The notes: generated by a model from the letters alone, not told the origin. A stretch of DNA of 64,000 bases from Hydrogenophaga sp. (GCA_016790705.1 JAEUOT010000050.1:1-64000), one strand, 5' to 3'; positions 1-9,519 are shown, counted from the stretch's first letter. Numbers and translations are program-made.

Positions 1-350
1 ACCTTGTCCCAGGCCTCGAGCGGATGGTCTTCGGCCGGAGCCCCCCAGGCGGCACCGGCGTTGTTGACCAGGATGTCCACATCGCCCACCCGTTGCAGCG
101 TTTCGCTGACGAGGCGGCGGATGTCTTCTTCATGCTGGCAGTCGGCGGCGATCCAGCGCGCATCGATGCCGGCGGCCTGCAGTTCGGCGGTGGCTTCCTC
201 CAGATCGGTGGCCTTGCGCGAGCTGATGACGACGCGGGCGCCGGCTTCGCCCAGCGCATGGGCCATCTGCAGGCCGAGGCCGCGCGAGCCGCCGGTCACG
301 AGGGCGGTCTTGCCCTTGAGGTCAAACAGTTGGGTCACGGTACGGGTCAT
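1..350 (-). CDS. SDR-family oxidoreductase, C-terminus cut by window edge
   Basis: N-terminal 116 residues of a classical short-chain dehydrogenase/reductase. The start at 350 is preceded by a GGAGAC ribosome-binding site. The protein opens MTRTVTQLFDLKGKTALVTG, with the Rossmann TGGSRGLG glycine-rich motif near residue 20 and the NNAGA motif near residue 93. The Tyr-Lys catalytic site lies beyond the window. It is the last visible gene of the minus-strand beta-oxidation operon, 26 bases after the acyl-CoA dehydrogenase. The position suggests a 3-hydroxyacyl or 3-oxoacyl reductase role, but the substrate cannot be read from this fragment. The family is sure; the function is inferred. Confidence 0.85.
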   Translation of the reverse strand, partial: MTRTVTQLFDLKGKTALVTGGSRGLGLQMAHALGEAGARVVISSRKATDLEEATAELQAAGIDARWIAADCQHEEDIRRLVSETLQRVGDVDILVNNAGAAWGAPAEDHPLEAWDK

Positions 351-376
351 GAATGTCTCCTTGGAATGGCGGGAAA

Positions 377-2200
377 TCAGAAAGCGTCTTCGGCCAGTTC
401 GGCGCAGGTCAGGTCGCGGTCGCGCACGACCTGCAGCCAGGCACCGATCTTGGGCAGTTCGTAGTGGAAGAAGAAGCGGGCCGCGGCCAGTCGGCCGGTG
501 CGGGCGCTGCTGTGGGCCGCCGCGCGCGCGGCCAGCGCCACGTCCAGCCAGATCCAGGCCAGCACCGTGTGGCCGAAGGCCTGCAGGTAGGGCACGGCGT
601 TGGCCAGCGCCTCGGTCGGGTTGGCTGTGGCCCAGGCGGCCTTGGTGGTGGCGCCCACGTCCTGCAGCGCCTTGCCCAGGGCGTTGGCGTGCGCCGCGAA
701 CTCGGGCACCTGGATCGCGCGCTGGATGGTGTCGTTCATCCGTCCGGCCAGCAGTTGCAGGCCCTTGCCGTTTTCCATCAGCACCTTGCGGCCCAGCAGG
801 TCCATGCCCTGGATGCCGTGCGTGCCCTCGTGAATCATGTTCAGGCGGTTGTCGCGCCAGTACTGCTCGACCGGGAAGTCGCGCGTGTAGCCGTAGCCGC
901 CGTGGATCTGGATCGCCAGCGAGTTGGCTTCCAGGCACCACTCGCTGGGCCAGCTCTTGGCGATCGGCGTCAGCACCTCCAGCAGCAGGCGCGCGTCGTC
1001 GGCGGCCTCGGGCGTGCCCGTGTGCTGCTCGTCCACCAGCCGCGCGCAGTACAGCTCCAGCGCCAGCGCGCCTTCGGCGTAGCTCTTCTGCGCCAGCAGC
1101 ATGCGCTTGACGTCGGCGTGTTCGATGATGCGGACCTGTGGTGCGGCAGCGTCCTTGCCTCCTGCGCCCATGGGTCGGCCTTGCGGACGGTTCTTGGCGT
1201 AGTCGAGCGAGGCGTGGTAGCCCGCCATGCCCAGCATGGTCGCGGCCATGCCGACACCGATACGGGCCTCGTTCATCATGTGGAACATGCACTGCAGGCC
1301 CTTGCCGGGCTGGCCGACCAGGTAACCGATGGCGCCACTCTCGCCCCGCACCGGGTACTTGCCTTCACCGAAGTTCAGCAGCGTGTTGGTCGTGCCGCGC
1401 CAGCCGCACTTGTGGTTCAGGCCCGCCAGCGCGACGTCGTTGCGCTCGCCGGTGAGCTGGCCGTCGGTGTCCACCAACCGCTTGGGCACGATGAACAGCG
1501 AGATGCCTCGCACGCCCGGCACCAGCTTGCCGTTGTCGTCCGGGATCTTGGCGAGCACCAGGTGGATGATGTTCTCGGTCAGCTCGTGTTCGCCGGCCGA
1601 GATCCACATCTTGTTGCCCTTGAGGCGGTAGCGCGGACCGAGCGGATCGCTCTCGAAACCGGCACCGTCCGGCACGGCGCGCGTCGCCACGTCGCTCAGG
1701 CTCGACCCGGCCTGCGGTTCGGACAGGCACATGGTGCCCGACCAGCGTCCCGAGAACTCGTTGAGCGCGAACACCTGCTTCTGCAGCTCGCTGCCGTGGG
1801 CCATCAGCAGGTTGGCGTTGCCGGTGGTCAGCATGCCGCTGCCGATGGAGACCGAGGCCATCGCGAAGAACGCATTGGCCGCAGCTTCCACCGTGTAGGG
1901 CAGTTGCATGCCGCCGATCTCGTAGTCCTGCGCCGCACTCAGCATGCCGCTCTCGGCGTAGGCCTTCTGCGCGTCGTGCGTCGCCTGCGGCAGGATCACC
2001 TTCTCGCCATCGAAGTGCGGCTCCTGGGTGTCGACCAGGCGGTTGAACGGTGCGTACTTCTCGCGCGCGATGCGCTCGCAGGTGTCGAGCACCGCGTCGA
2101 AGGTCTCGCGGCTGTGGTCGGCGAACCGCTCGCGCTGGTTCAGGCGCTCGACCGACAGCCAGTCGTTGAGCAGAAAGTCGATGGTGGGGCGCAGGCTCAT
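377..2200 (-). CDS. acyl-CoA dehydrogenase, long (about 600 aa) DmdC-like type
   Basis: FAD-dependent acyl-CoA dehydrogenase of 607 residues that introduces the alpha-beta double bond in an acyl-CoA. The FAD-binding middle domain shows MCLSEPQAGSSLSD near residues 157-170 and KMWISAGEHELTEN near 197-210. The catalytic base is probably Glu458 in IHEGTHGIQ. The protein is about 200 residues longer than ordinary acyl-CoA dehydrogenases, with an extra N-terminal lid and a C-terminal helical domain. That is the architecture of the 3-methylmercaptopropionyl-CoA dehydrogenase (DmdC) and AidB-like branch. It lies 27 bases downstream of the TctC-type receptor in a beta-oxidation operon. Actual chain length and substrate are unknown, and a DMSP role is not claimed. 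Confidence 0.9.
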   Translation of the reverse strand: MSLRPTIDFLLNDWLSVERLNQRERFADHSRETFDAVLDTCERIAREKYAPFNRLVDTQEPHFDGEKVILPQATHDAQKAYAESGMLSAAQDYEIGGMQLPYTVEAAANAFFAMASVSIGSGMLTTGNANLLMAHGSELQKQVFALNEFSGRWSGTMCLSEPQAGSSLSDVATRAVPDGAGFESDPLGPRYRLKGNKMWISAGEHELTENIIHLVLAKIPDDNGKLVPGVRGISLFIVPKRLVDTDGQLTGERNDVALAGLNHKCGWRGTTNTLLNFGEGKYPVRGESGAIGYLVGQPGKGLQCMFHMMNEARIGVGMAATMLGMAGYHASLDYAKNRPQGRPMGAGGKDAAAPQVRIIEHADVKRMLLAQKSYAEGALALELYCARLVDEQHTGTPEAADDARLLLEVLTPIAKSWPSEWCLEANSLAIQIHGGYGYTRDFPVEQYWRDNRLNMIHEGTHGIQGMDLLGRKVLMENGKGLQLLAGRMNDTIQRAIQVPEFAAHANALGKALQDVGATTKAAWATANPTEALANAVPYLQAFGHTVLAWIWLDVALAARAAAHSSARTGRLAAARFFFHYELPKIGAWLQVVRDRDLTCAELAEDAF

Positions 2201-2227
2201 GGATGGACAGGGGCTTTGAGTCAGGGC

Positions 2228-3193
2228 TTATTGCGGTTCGATCTTGGCGTCCTTGATGGCCTTGGCCCACTTGGCCGTTTCGGCCACGCCGCGTTTGGCC
2301 AGGTCCTCCGGCGTGCCGGGTTCCACAGCGAAGCCGATGCCGGCGAATTTTTCCTGCACCTCCTTGCTGTTGGCTGCGGCGTTGGCCGCCTTGTTGAGCT
2401 TGGCGATCACGTCGTGCGGCGTGCCGGCGGGCACGTACATCGCGAAGTAGGCGATCAGCTCGTAGTCCTTGACGCCCAGGGCCTCGTTGACCGACGGGAT
2501 GTCGGGCACGGCGGGCGAACGCTTGGTCGACGTCACGGCCAGGCCACGCACCTTGCCGGCCTTGACCTGCGGCAGCATCACCGCGAAGTCGGCGCTGAAC
2601 ATCTGCACCACGCCGCCGATCAGGTCGGTCATCGCGGCCGGGCCGCTCTTGTACGGCACATTGGTCAGCTCGATGCCGGCCATGCCGGCGAACATCTCGG
2701 TGGACACCAGTTGCGAGGTGCTGGCGCTGGCGAAGTTGATGCTGCCGGGCTTGGCCTTGGCCAGCGCCACCAGCTCCTTGAGCGTCTTGGCCGGCACGTC
2801 AGGGTGCACCGCGATGATCAGCGGCACCGAGCCCATGTAGGCCACGGGCGCGAAGGCCTTGTCCTGGTCGTAAGGCAACTGCTTCATCAGGCTCTTGAGC
2901 GCGGCGTTGGTGCTGTTGGTGCCGATCAGGAGGGTGTAGCCATCGGGCGCGGCCTTGGCCACCGCGTCGGCGCCCAGCATGCCGTTCACGCCGGGCTTGT
3001 TGTCGATCACGATGGGCTGGCCCAGGACCTCCTGCATCTTCTGCGCGAAGGCGCGGCCGATCTGGTCGGTGGCGCTGCCGGCGGCAAACGGCACGACGGC
3101 CTTGATCGGCTTGTCAGGGTAGGTCTGCGCGAAGGCGGCGGCGCAGGCCAGCGTGGCCGCAGCGGCGGCGATGACTCGTGTCAGGGTTCGCAT
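2228..3193 (-). CDS. Bug/TctC-family periplasmic solute-binding protein
   Basis: Tripartite tricarboxylate transporter receptor of 321 residues, the usual family length. The N-terminus MRTLTRVIAAAAATLACAAA followed by FAQ is a Sec signal peptide with a likely AQ|TYP cut. The mature start YPDKPIKAVVPFAAGSATD is the family hallmark that binds a carboxylate through backbone contacts. No TctA or TctB membrane partner is present in the window, as is typical of the expanded orphan Bug receptors of Burkholderiales. It is embedded between AtuA-like genes and the acyl-CoA dehydrogenase, so it may capture the carboxylate that this operon degrades. That link is inference from position only. Confidence 0.93.
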   Translation of the reverse strand: MRTLTRVIAAAAATLACAAAFAQTYPDKPIKAVVPFAAGSATDQIGRAFAQKMQEVLGQPIVIDNKPGVNGMLGADAVAKAAPDGYTLLIGTNSTNAALKSLMKQLPYDQDKAFAPVAYMGSVPLIIAVHPDVPAKTLKELVALAKAKPGSINFASASTSQLVSTEMFAGMAGIELTNVPYKSGPAAMTDLIGGVVQMFSADFAVMLPQVKAGKVRGLAVTSTKRSPAVPDIPSVNEALGVKDYELIAYFAMYVPAGTPHDVIAKLNKAANAAANSKEVQEKFAGIGFAVEPGTPEDLAKRGVAETAKWAKAIKDAKIEPQ

Positions 3194-3224
3194 CGTCTTG
3201 TCTCCTTGTGGTGTGAATCAGAAC

Positions 3225-3572
3225 TCAGTCGTCCAGCGGCAGGTCCAGGATCGCCGCGCTCAGTGTCTTGCCGTGCGCATCCAGCGCCAGCGACCGGGTG
3301 ACGCCCCCGGCGAGGGCATCATGCATCACGAAGTGCACGGCGTGCAGCGGCGGCAGCACGAAACGCTGCACCTCACCACTCACCACGCCCGCATAGACCG
3401 CCTGCACCCGCTCGACCGTCAGCAACCGTTCGAGCCGAGGGAAGTCGGCCGGGTCGAGCGCGATCACGCTGAGTGTGGCGCGGTTGCCCTTGTCGCCGGA
3501 GCGGGCCATGGCGATGTCTCTCAGCGTGCGGCCCCCCACGCTTGTCACGTCGTGTGCTGTCCGCTTGCTCAT
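3225..3572 (-). CDS. AtuA C-terminal-domain-like small protein (ferredoxin-like fold)
   Basis: A 115-residue protein matching the C-terminal part of acyclic terpene utilisation protein AtuA. The conserved core is RTLRDIAMARSGDKGNRATL near residues 15-34. Its ATG overlaps the stop of the AtuA-like gene by four bases (ATGA), so the two are translationally coupled. In longer AtuA proteins both parts occur in one chain; here they are two subunits. The biochemical role of the domain is not established. The coupling suggests an obligate complex with the upstream product. Confidence 0.8.
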   Translation of the reverse strand: MSKRTAHDVTSVGGRTLRDIAMARSGDKGNRATLSVIALDPADFPRLERLLTVERVQAVYAGVVSGEVQRFVLPPLHAVHFVMHDALAGGVTRSLALDAHGKTLSAAILDLPLDD

Positions 3573-4924
3573 CGCGAGAACTCCAGCAGTTCCACACGGG
3601 TCCGCACCGCCTCGCGCGGGATCAGCGTGGACGCCACCGCCACCACCTCGCGCACCGACTGCGTGACGCCGCCGCCGGCCGCCGGGCCGTTGAGATAGAG
3701 CGCCTCCACCTCCTGGCCCACGCGCTCGGCCTGGGCACGCGAGGCGCAGCGCACCGCCAGCCGCACCCGCACCTCATAAGGCTCACGGTCGGCACCCCGC
3801 GCCGGACCGTGCATGGCGTTGACGCCGATCAGCTCGGCGCGGTGTTCGAGGCCGCTCAGCGAAGGCAGCAAGCGCTCGTCGGCAAGTCGCTGGCGCAGGA
3901 TCTCCAGCGCCAGCTCGCCACGCGCCCGCGCGCCCGGACCGGCGTAGGAGATCTGTCCCTCACCGATGAAACCGTCGCTGTAGCCCAGGCTGACCTTGAG
4001 CTGCTGCGGTCGCGCGCACCCGCTGGCACCCTCGACCCGCACACGGTCATCGCCCCGTTCGGTCAAACACACGTGCGAAAAATCGCCTGTCACATCGGCC
4101 TGCAGATAGGCGGCAGGGTCCTCCACCTCGTACAGCAGTTGCGCCGTGCAGCTCAGGCGGTCCACGCGTCCGCCGGTGCCCGGCAGTTTGGTGATCACCG
4201 CGCCACCGTCGGCCTCCACCTCGGCCAGCGGAAAACCCACCCGGTGCAGGTCGGGCACCTCGACACGGCCCGGGTCGGCCAGATAACCGCCGCTGACCTG
4301 GGCCGCGCATTCGAGCAGGTGGCCCACGGCCAGGCCCTTGCCGAGCAGCGCCCAGTCGTCGGTCGCCCAGCCGAAGTGATGCATCAGTGGCGCCAGGAAC
4401 AGCGAAGGGTCGGCCACGCGGCCGGTGATGATCACATCGGCCTTCGCCGCCAGCGCCGGCAGCAGCGCGTCGGCGCCCAGGTAGGCGTTGGCCGAGATCA
4501 TCCGGTCATCGAGCGAGCGGGCCGTGTCCGTGCTGTCTAGCAGCGGCGCGTCATTCCGTCGCACCCAGTCCAGCACGTCGTCGCCTAGCACGACCGCCAC
4601 CCTCAGCCGTGGCAGCCCCAGTTCGCGCGCGACGGCGAGCGCCGCCTGCCCCGCGGCCAGCGGGTTCGCCGCGCCCATGTTGGTGACGATGGTTGTTCCG
4701 TTGGCCAGGCAGGCCGGCAGCACGGCCCGAAGGCGCGCGGCCAGCAGTGGGTCGTAGCCCTGCGCCGGATCGGCGCGGCGGCGCAACTGCGCCAGCGCGA
4801 TCGTGCGTTCGGCCAGACATTCGAAGACCAGCGCATCCAGTCGCCCGTGCTCGGCCAGCGCGACCGCCGGATCGATCCGGTCGCCGGCATAGCCGGCACC
4901 TGCACCGATCCGGTAGGGCCGCAT
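3569..4924 (-). CDS. AtuA-like protein (DUF1446, acyclic terpene utilisation family)
   Basis: A 451-residue protein of the AtuA/DUF1446 family. The start at 4924 (MRPYRIGAGAGYAGDRIDPA) was chosen because the conserved domain begins there, 16 bases after the thioesterase stop; a longer frame upstream is out of family. Conserved stretches include GRLDALVFECLAERTIALAQ and TNMGAANPLAAGQAA, and a middle IITGRVADPSLFLAPLMHHF. In Pseudomonas, atuA belongs to the citronellol/geraniol catabolic cluster, but its reaction is unknown. Here it sits inside a beta-oxidation operon without the geranyl-CoA carboxylase genes, so the substrate may be another branched or unusual acyl chain. Confidence 0.85.
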   Translation of the reverse strand: MRPYRIGAGAGYAGDRIDPAVALAEHGRLDALVFECLAERTIALAQLRRRADPAQGYDPLLAARLRAVLPACLANGTTIVTNMGAANPLAAGQAALAVARELGLPRLRVAVVLGDDVLDWVRRNDAPLLDSTDTARSLDDRMISANAYLGADALLPALAAKADVIITGRVADPSLFLAPLMHHFGWATDDWALLGKGLAVGHLLECAAQVSGGYLADPGRVEVPDLHRVGFPLAEVEADGGAVITKLPGTGGRVDRLSCTAQLLYEVEDPAAYLQADVTGDFSHVCLTERGDDRVRVEGASGCARPQQLKVSLGYSDGFIGEGQISYAGPGARARGELALEILRQRLADERLLPSLSGLEHRAELIGVNAMHGPARGADREPYEVRVRLAVRCASRAQAERVGQEVEALYLNGPAAGGGVTQSVREVVAVASTLIPREAVRTRVELLEFSR

Positions 4925-4940
4925 GTCCGGTGGCTCCGCG

Positions 4941-5387
4941 TCAGGGGGTCGGCGTGGCCGGCAGCGCCACGATGGTGCCCTGCGCCACTGCGCAGAGCTT
5001 CTCTTCGCCGTCCTGCCACACGAACACATCGCAGCGGCAGACCGCCTGGGTCTTGCCGGTGTAGACCGCCTCGGCGCGCGCAATCAGCCGCTCGCCGATG
5101 GCCGGGCGCAGGTAGTTGATCTTGAACTCGGAGGTGACCACCGGCACCCGCAGCGCCGTGCCGCCCGCGTAGGTCAGCGCGTTGTCGGCGGCGTAGCTCA
5201 GCACCCCGCCGTGCACGAAACCGAACTGCTGTTTGACCGCCTCCGACACCGGCACCTGCAGCTCGCAGCGGCCGGGCGAGAGCGCCGCCAGCTCGGCCCC
5301 GATCAGCACCGAGAACGGCTGCTTCGCCAGGACCTCGCGGCCCATGGCGAGGAAGACCTCGGGACTGACCGTAACCGGTTCGGCCAT
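4941..5387 (-). CDS. PaaI/YbgC-like hotdog-fold acyl-CoA thioesterase
   Basis: A 148-residue hotdog-fold protein that likely hydrolyses an acyl-CoA to release CoA. The motif FGFVHGGVLSYAADNALTYA is the family signature, with HGG followed by an acidic residue on the long helix (AADNA). The start at 5387 (MAEPVTVSPEVFLAMG) lies two bases after the thiolase stop, indicating tight coupling. A longer upstream frame overlaps the thiolase and was rejected. The gene follows thiolase and precedes the AtuA-like gene, so it may clear dead-end acyl-CoAs from the pathway. The substrate is unknown. Confidence 0.88.
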   Translation of the reverse strand: MAEPVTVSPEVFLAMGREVLAKQPFSVLIGAELAALSPGRCELQVPVSEAVKQQFGFVHGGVLSYAADNALTYAGGTALRVPVVTSEFKINYLRPAIGERLIARAEAVYTGKTQAVCRCDVFVWQDGEEKLCAVAQGTIVALPATPTP

Positions 5388-5389
5388 GC

Positions 5390-6565
5390 TCAGAGCACTT
5401 CGAAAATGCCCGCAGCGCCCATGCCACCGCCGATGCACATGGTCACGCAGACGCGCTTGGCACCACGGCGCTTGCCTTCGATCAGCGCGTGGCCGGTCAG
5501 GCGCTGGCCCGACACGCCATAGGGGTGGCCCACGGCGATGGCGCCGCCGTTGACGTTCAGGCGGTCGGCCGGAATGCCCAGCTTGTCGCGGCAGTACAGC
5601 ACCTGCACCGCAAACGCTTCGTTGAGTTCCCAGAGGTCGATGTCGCTGATCTTCAGGCCCAGACGCGACAGCACCTTCGGAATCGCGAACACCGGACCGA
5701 TGCCCATTTCATCGGGCTCGCAACCTGCGACCGCAAAGCCGAGGAAACGGCCCAGGGGCTTGAGGCCACGCTTCTCGGCCAGGGTTTCATCCATCACCAC
5801 GCAGGCACCCGCGCCGTCGCTGAACTGGCTGGCGTTGCCGGCGGAGACGAGACCGCCGGGAATCGCCGAGCGCAGGCCGTGGATGCTCTCGAAGGTGGTG
5901 CCGGGGCGGATGCCTTCGTCGTTCTCGACCGTGACCTGTTTGGTCATCAGACCCATGACCTTGTCGGCCACGCCGGCGGTCACGGTGATGGGCGCGATCT
6001 CGGCCTTGAACAGGCCGGCTTCCAGGGCGGCTGCGGCCTTCTGCTGGCTGGCAGCGCCGTACTCGTCCATGGCGTCGCGGCCGATGCCGTAGCGCTTGGC
6101 CACCTGTTCGGCGGTCTGCAGCATGTTCCAGTAGATCTCGGGCTTCTGCTTCTCCAGCGCCAGATCCTTGAGCATGTGCTGGTTCATCTCCTGCTGCACG
6201 CAGGAGATGCTTTCCACGCCACCCGCAACGTAGACCGAGCCTTCGCCCGCGATGATGCGCTGGGCGGCCAGGGCGATGGTCTGCAGGCCCGAGGAGCAGA
6301 AGCGGTTGACGGTCATGCCCGAGACGGTGATCGGCAGGCCGGCCTTGAGCGCGATCTGGCGCGCGATGTTGGCGCCGGTCGCGCCTTCGGGGTTGGCGCA
6401 GCCCATGATCACGTCTTCGACTTCCGATGCGTCGATGCCGGCGCGCTGCACGGCGTGCTGCACGGCGTGGCCGCCGAGCGTGGCGCCATGGGTCATGTTG
6501 AAGGCGCCCTTCCAGCTCTTGGTCAGGGGCGTGCGGGCGGTGGAGACGATGACGGCGTTGGTCAT
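5390..6565 (-). CDS. acetyl-CoA acyltransferase (thiolase)
   Basis: Thiolase of 391 residues, standard family length, which cleaves 3-oxoacyl-CoA to acetyl-CoA plus a shortened acyl-CoA. The acyl-accepting Cys is in [14 protein letters not shown] near residue 88. The catalytic His is in VGHPYGVSG, and the second Cys is in [14 protein letters not shown] close to the C-terminus. It lies 33 bases after the FadB-like gene, forming the usual hydratase/dehydrogenase-thiolase pair. It looks like a FadA/FadI-type degradative thiolase rather than a biosynthetic PhaA, judged from the pairing. Confidence 0.93.
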   Translation of the reverse strand: MTNAVIVSTARTPLTKSWKGAFNMTHGATLGGHAVQHAVQRAGIDASEVEDVIMGCANPEGATGANIARQIALKAGLPITVSGMTVNRFCSSGLQTIALAAQRIIAGEGSVYVAGGVESISCVQQEMNQHMLKDLALEKQKPEIYWNMLQTAEQVAKRYGIGRDAMDEYGAASQQKAAAALEAGLFKAEIAPITVTAGVADKVMGLMTKQVTVENDEGIRPGTTFESIHGLRSAIPGGLVSAGNASQFSDGAGACVVMDETLAEKRGLKPLGRFLGFAVAGCEPDEMGIGPVFAIPKVLSRLGLKISDIDLWELNEAFAVQVLYCRDKLGIPADRLNVNGGAIAVGHPYGVSGQRLTGHALIEGKRRGAKRVCVTMCIGGGMGAAGIFEVL

Positions 6566-6598
6566 GATGGGTTCCTCAAATCGTGATTCGTGCGGTCA

Positions 6599-8707
6599 TC
6601 AGAAGGTCTTGCCTTCGGCCGCCAGCTTGGCGAGCAAAGGTGCGGGCGTCCAGAAGTTCGCGTCGTCCAGCGGGTTCTTCGCAAAGCGCTTCATCGCCTG
6701 GACCACGTTGAACAGGCCGACCTCGTTGGCGTAGTTCAGCGGACCGCCGCGGTGCACCGGGAAGCCGTAACCGAAGATGTAGACCACGTCGATGTCGCTG
6801 GCCTTGTTGGCGATGCCCTCTTCCAGGATGTGCGCGGCCTCGTTGACCAGCGAGAACACCAGGCGCTGCACGATCTCCTCGTCGGAAATCTTGCGCGGCG
6901 TGATGCCCAGCGACTTGCGGTGGTCCTCAATCATCTTGACCACCTCGGCGTTCGGGATGGCGTCGCGCTTGCCCGGCACATAGTCGTACCAGCCGGCGCC
7001 GGTCTTCTGACCGAAGCGGCCCTTCTCGCACAGCAGGTCGGCGGTCTTGCTGTACTTCATGTCGGGCTTTTCGACATAGCGGCGCTTGCGGATCGCCCAG
7101 CCGATGTCGTTGCCGGCGAGGTCGCCCATGCGGAACGGACCCATGGCAAAGCCGAACTTCTCGATCGCCTTGTCGACCTGCTCGGGCGTGCAGCCCTCGT
7201 CCAGCAGGAAGCCGCCCTGACGGCCGTACTGCTCGATCATGCGGTTGCCGATGAAGCCGTCGCAGACGCCGGAGACCACGGCCGTCTTCTTGATCTTCTT
7301 GCTGATCGCCATCACCGTGGCCAGCACGTCCTTGGCGGTCGCGTCACCGCGCACCACTTCCAGCAGCTTCATCACGTTGGCCGGACTGAAGAAGTGCATG
7401 CCCACCACGTCCTGCGGGCGCTTGGTGAAGTTGGCGATCTTGTTGACGTCCAGCGTCGAGGTGTTGGAGGCCAGGATCGCGCCGGGCTTCATCACGCGGT
7501 CGAGCTCCTTGAACACCGCTTCCTTGACGCCGATGTCCTCGAACACGGCCTCGATCACCAGATCGGCCGAGCCGATGTCGTCGTAGCTCAGCGTGGTGCT
7601 CAGCAGGGCCATGCGCTGCTCGTACTTGTCCTGCTTGAGCTTGCCCTTCTTGACCTGGGCTTCGTAGTTCTTGCGGATGGTGGCGATGCCGCGGTCCAGC
7701 GCCTCCTGCTTCATCTCCAGGATCTTCACCGGCACACCGGCGTTGAGGAAGTTCATGGCGATGCCACCGCCCATGGTGCCGGCGCCGATGATGGCGACCG
7801 ACTGGATGTCGCGCTTGGGCGTGTCCTCCGGCACGTCGGGGATCTTGCTGGCGGCGCGTTCGGCGGTGAACAGGTGGCGCAGCGCACGGCACTCGGCCGT
7901 CCACATCAGGTTGATGAAGATCTCGCGCTCGAAGACCATGCCGTCGGCAAACTTCTTCTTGGTCGCGGCCTCGACGGCGTCCACGCACTTGGCGGGCGCT
8001 GGGAAGTTCTTGGCCATGCCCTTGACCATGTTGCGCGCGAACTGGAAGTAGGCATCGCCGTCCTTGTGCTTGCAGGGCAGGTTGCGCACCAGCGGGAAGG
8101 GCGAGCCGTCGGCGTGTTTGGCGGCCATATCGCGGGCAAAGGCCAGCGCTTCCTCGGCCAGCGATTCGGGCGACGCGGCCATCTTGTCGAACAGCTTCTG
8201 GCCGGGCAACTGCGCCAGCATCTCGCTCTTGACCGGCTCACCGCTGACGATCATGTTGAGTGCGGCTTCGACACCCAGCACGCGCGGCAGACGCTGCGTG
8301 CCACCGGCGCCCGGGATCAGGCCCAGCTTGACTTCCGGCAGGGCGACGTTGCAGCCCGGCGCCGCGATGCGGTAGTGGCAACCGAGCGAGAGCTCCAGAC
8401 CACCGCCCATGGCCACGCTGTGCACGGCCGCGATCACCGGCTTGGTGGTGTTCTCCACGCGGATGATGACCGACAGCAGGTTGGGTTCCTGGATCGCCTT
8501 GGGGGTGCCGAACTCGCGGATGTCGGCGCCGCCCGAGAAGGCCTTGCCCGCACCGGTCAGCACGATGGCCTTGACCGCCGCGTCGTTCTCGGCCTTCTCC
8601 AGGCCGTCGACGATGGCCTGGCGGGTGGACAGACCCAGGCCGTTGACCGGTGGGTTGTTCAGCGTGATGACGGCGACATCGCCGTGGACCTTGTACTCAG
8701 CGGTCAT
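6599..8707 (-). CDS. bifunctional enoyl-CoA hydratase / 3-hydroxyacyl-CoA dehydrogenase (FadB/FadJ type)
   Basis: A 702-residue two-domain beta-oxidation enzyme. The N-terminal crotonase half contains [19 protein letters not shown] and [17 protein letters not shown], which keep both glutamates used for hydration. The C-terminal half carries the NAD-binding motif [16 protein letters not shown] near residue 307 and the catalytic His in [17 protein letters not shown]. It heads the operon: a 20-bp operator-like palindrome lies 38 bases upstream of its start, and all seven genes after it are on the same strand with short gaps. It should work with the thiolase that follows. Confidence 0.95.
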   Translation of the reverse strand: MTAEYKVHGDVAVITLNNPPVNGLGLSTRQAIVDGLEKAENDAAVKAIVLTGAGKAFSGGADIREFGTPKAIQEPNLLSVIIRVENTTKPVIAAVHSVAMGGGLELSLGCHYRIAAPGCNVALPEVKLGLIPGAGGTQRLPRVLGVEAALNMIVSGEPVKSEMLAQLPGQKLFDKMAASPESLAEEALAFARDMAAKHADGSPFPLVRNLPCKHKDGDAYFQFARNMVKGMAKNFPAPAKCVDAVEAATKKKFADGMVFEREIFINLMWTAECRALRHLFTAERAASKIPDVPEDTPKRDIQSVAIIGAGTMGGGIAMNFLNAGVPVKILEMKQEALDRGIATIRKNYEAQVKKGKLKQDKYEQRMALLSTTLSYDDIGSADLVIEAVFEDIGVKEAVFKELDRVMKPGAILASNTSTLDVNKIANFTKRPQDVVGMHFFSPANVMKLLEVVRGDATAKDVLATVMAISKKIKKTAVVSGVCDGFIGNRMIEQYGRQGGFLLDEGCTPEQVDKAIEKFGFAMGPFRMGDLAGNDIGWAIRKRRYVEKPDMKYSKTADLLCEKGRFGQKTGAGWYDYVPGKRDAIPNAEVVKMIEDHRKSLGITPRKISDEEIVQRLVFSLVNEAAHILEEGIANKASDIDVVYIFGYGFPVHRGGPLNYANEVGLFNVVQAMKRFAKNPLDDANFWTPAPLLAKLAAEGKTF

Positions 8708-8744
8708 GAAATCTCCTCTGGGGTGAAGCGGGAAAACAGTTCAA

Positions 8745-8764
8745 AAAAGAACGGTCGTGCGATT
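8745..8764. promoter_or_regulatory. candidate TetR-type operator upstream of the fadB-like operon
   Basis: Imperfect palindrome AAAAGAACGGTCGTGCGATT. It differs at two of 20 positions from the site upstream of the acyl-CoA ligase at 17188-17207. The centre AACGGTCGT(T/G) with short arms is typical of TetR-family operators. A beta-proteobacterial fatty-acid regulator of this family (FadP) has been proposed from comparative genomics; assigning it here is inference, and no such regulator gene is in the window. Confidence 0.6.
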
Positions 8765-8810
8765 TTAGGAAGTTGCTGCATCGCGGCAACCACCGCCTGT
8801 CGCTTTCGGG

Positions 8811-9506
8811 TCAGACCTCAAGCCACTCTTTGCGGGTGTATGGATCGGCGCGCAGGCTGTCGGGCGTGCCCTCGAACACGATGCTGCCGTGGCCCATCAC
8901 CAGCGCGCGGTCCGAGATGGCCATGGCAATCGTGAGCTTCTGCTCGATCAGCAGCACCGAGATGCCGCGCGCCTTGAGCTTCTGCAGGTACTCGCCGACC
9001 AGCTCGACGATCTTGGGCGCCAGGCCCTCGGTCGGCTCGTCGATGATGATCAGGTCGGGGTCGCCCATCAGCGTGCGGCACAGGGTCAGCATCTGCTGCT
9101 CGCCGCCCGAGAGCACGCCGGCTTCGGTGTGCTGTCGCTCCTTGAGCCGGGGAAACATCGCGTACATGTCGTCGAAGCCCCAGCGCGAGCCCTTGCCGCT
9201 GCCCTTCTGGCCCAGCAGCAGGTTCTGGTGCACGGTCAGCTTGGGAAAGATGTCGCGGTTCTCGGGCACGTAGCCGATGCCCAGGTGCGCGATCTCGAAG
9301 GGCTTGCGCCCCCGGATGGGCTGGCCCTTCCAGTCGATGCTGCCCTCGCAGTCGACAAGCCCCATGATGGCCTTGGCCGTGGTCGAGCGCCCCGAGCCGT
9401 TGCGGCCCAGCAGCGCGACGATCTCGCCCTGCCCGACGCCCATGGAGACACCGTGCAGCACATGGCTCTTGCCGTAGAAGGCATGGAGGTTTTCGATTTT
9501 CAGCAT
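8811..9506 (-). CDS. LivF-type ABC transporter ATP-binding protein, Walker A Lys replaced by Arg
   Basis: A 231-residue ATPase subunit of a branched-chain-amino-acid-type (HAAT) importer. Signature LSGGEQQM, Walker B LIIIDEPTEG and the His-loop region are normal. The Walker A reads LLGRNGSGRSTTAKAI, with Arg where the phosphate-binding Lys is expected; the codon is a clear CGC. It is the last gene of the liv-type operon, 13 bases after the LivG-type gene. The partner LivG-type protein has an intact GKS motif, so the heterodimer may have one weakened ATP site. Confidence 0.93.
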   Translation of the reverse strand: MLKIENLHAFYGKSHVLHGVSMGVGQGEIVALLGRNGSGRSTTAKAIMGLVDCEGSIDWKGQPIRGRKPFEIAHLGIGYVPENRDIFPKLTVHQNLLLGQKGSGKGSRWGFDDMYAMFPRLKERQHTEAGVLSGGEQQMLTLCRTLMGDPDLIIIDEPTEGLAPKIVELVGEYLQKLKARGISVLLIEQKLTIAMAISDRALVMGHGSIVFEGTPDSLRADPYTRKEWLEV

Positions 9507-9519
9507 CTGTGCACCGCCT

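Noticed and set aside
353..3301. Long plus-strand open frame of 982 codons opposite the acyl-CoA dehydrogenase and TctC genes
   Set aside because: Composition is His/Val/Gln/Arg-rich as in antisense of high-GC genes; it crosses three real genes and has no recognisable domain.
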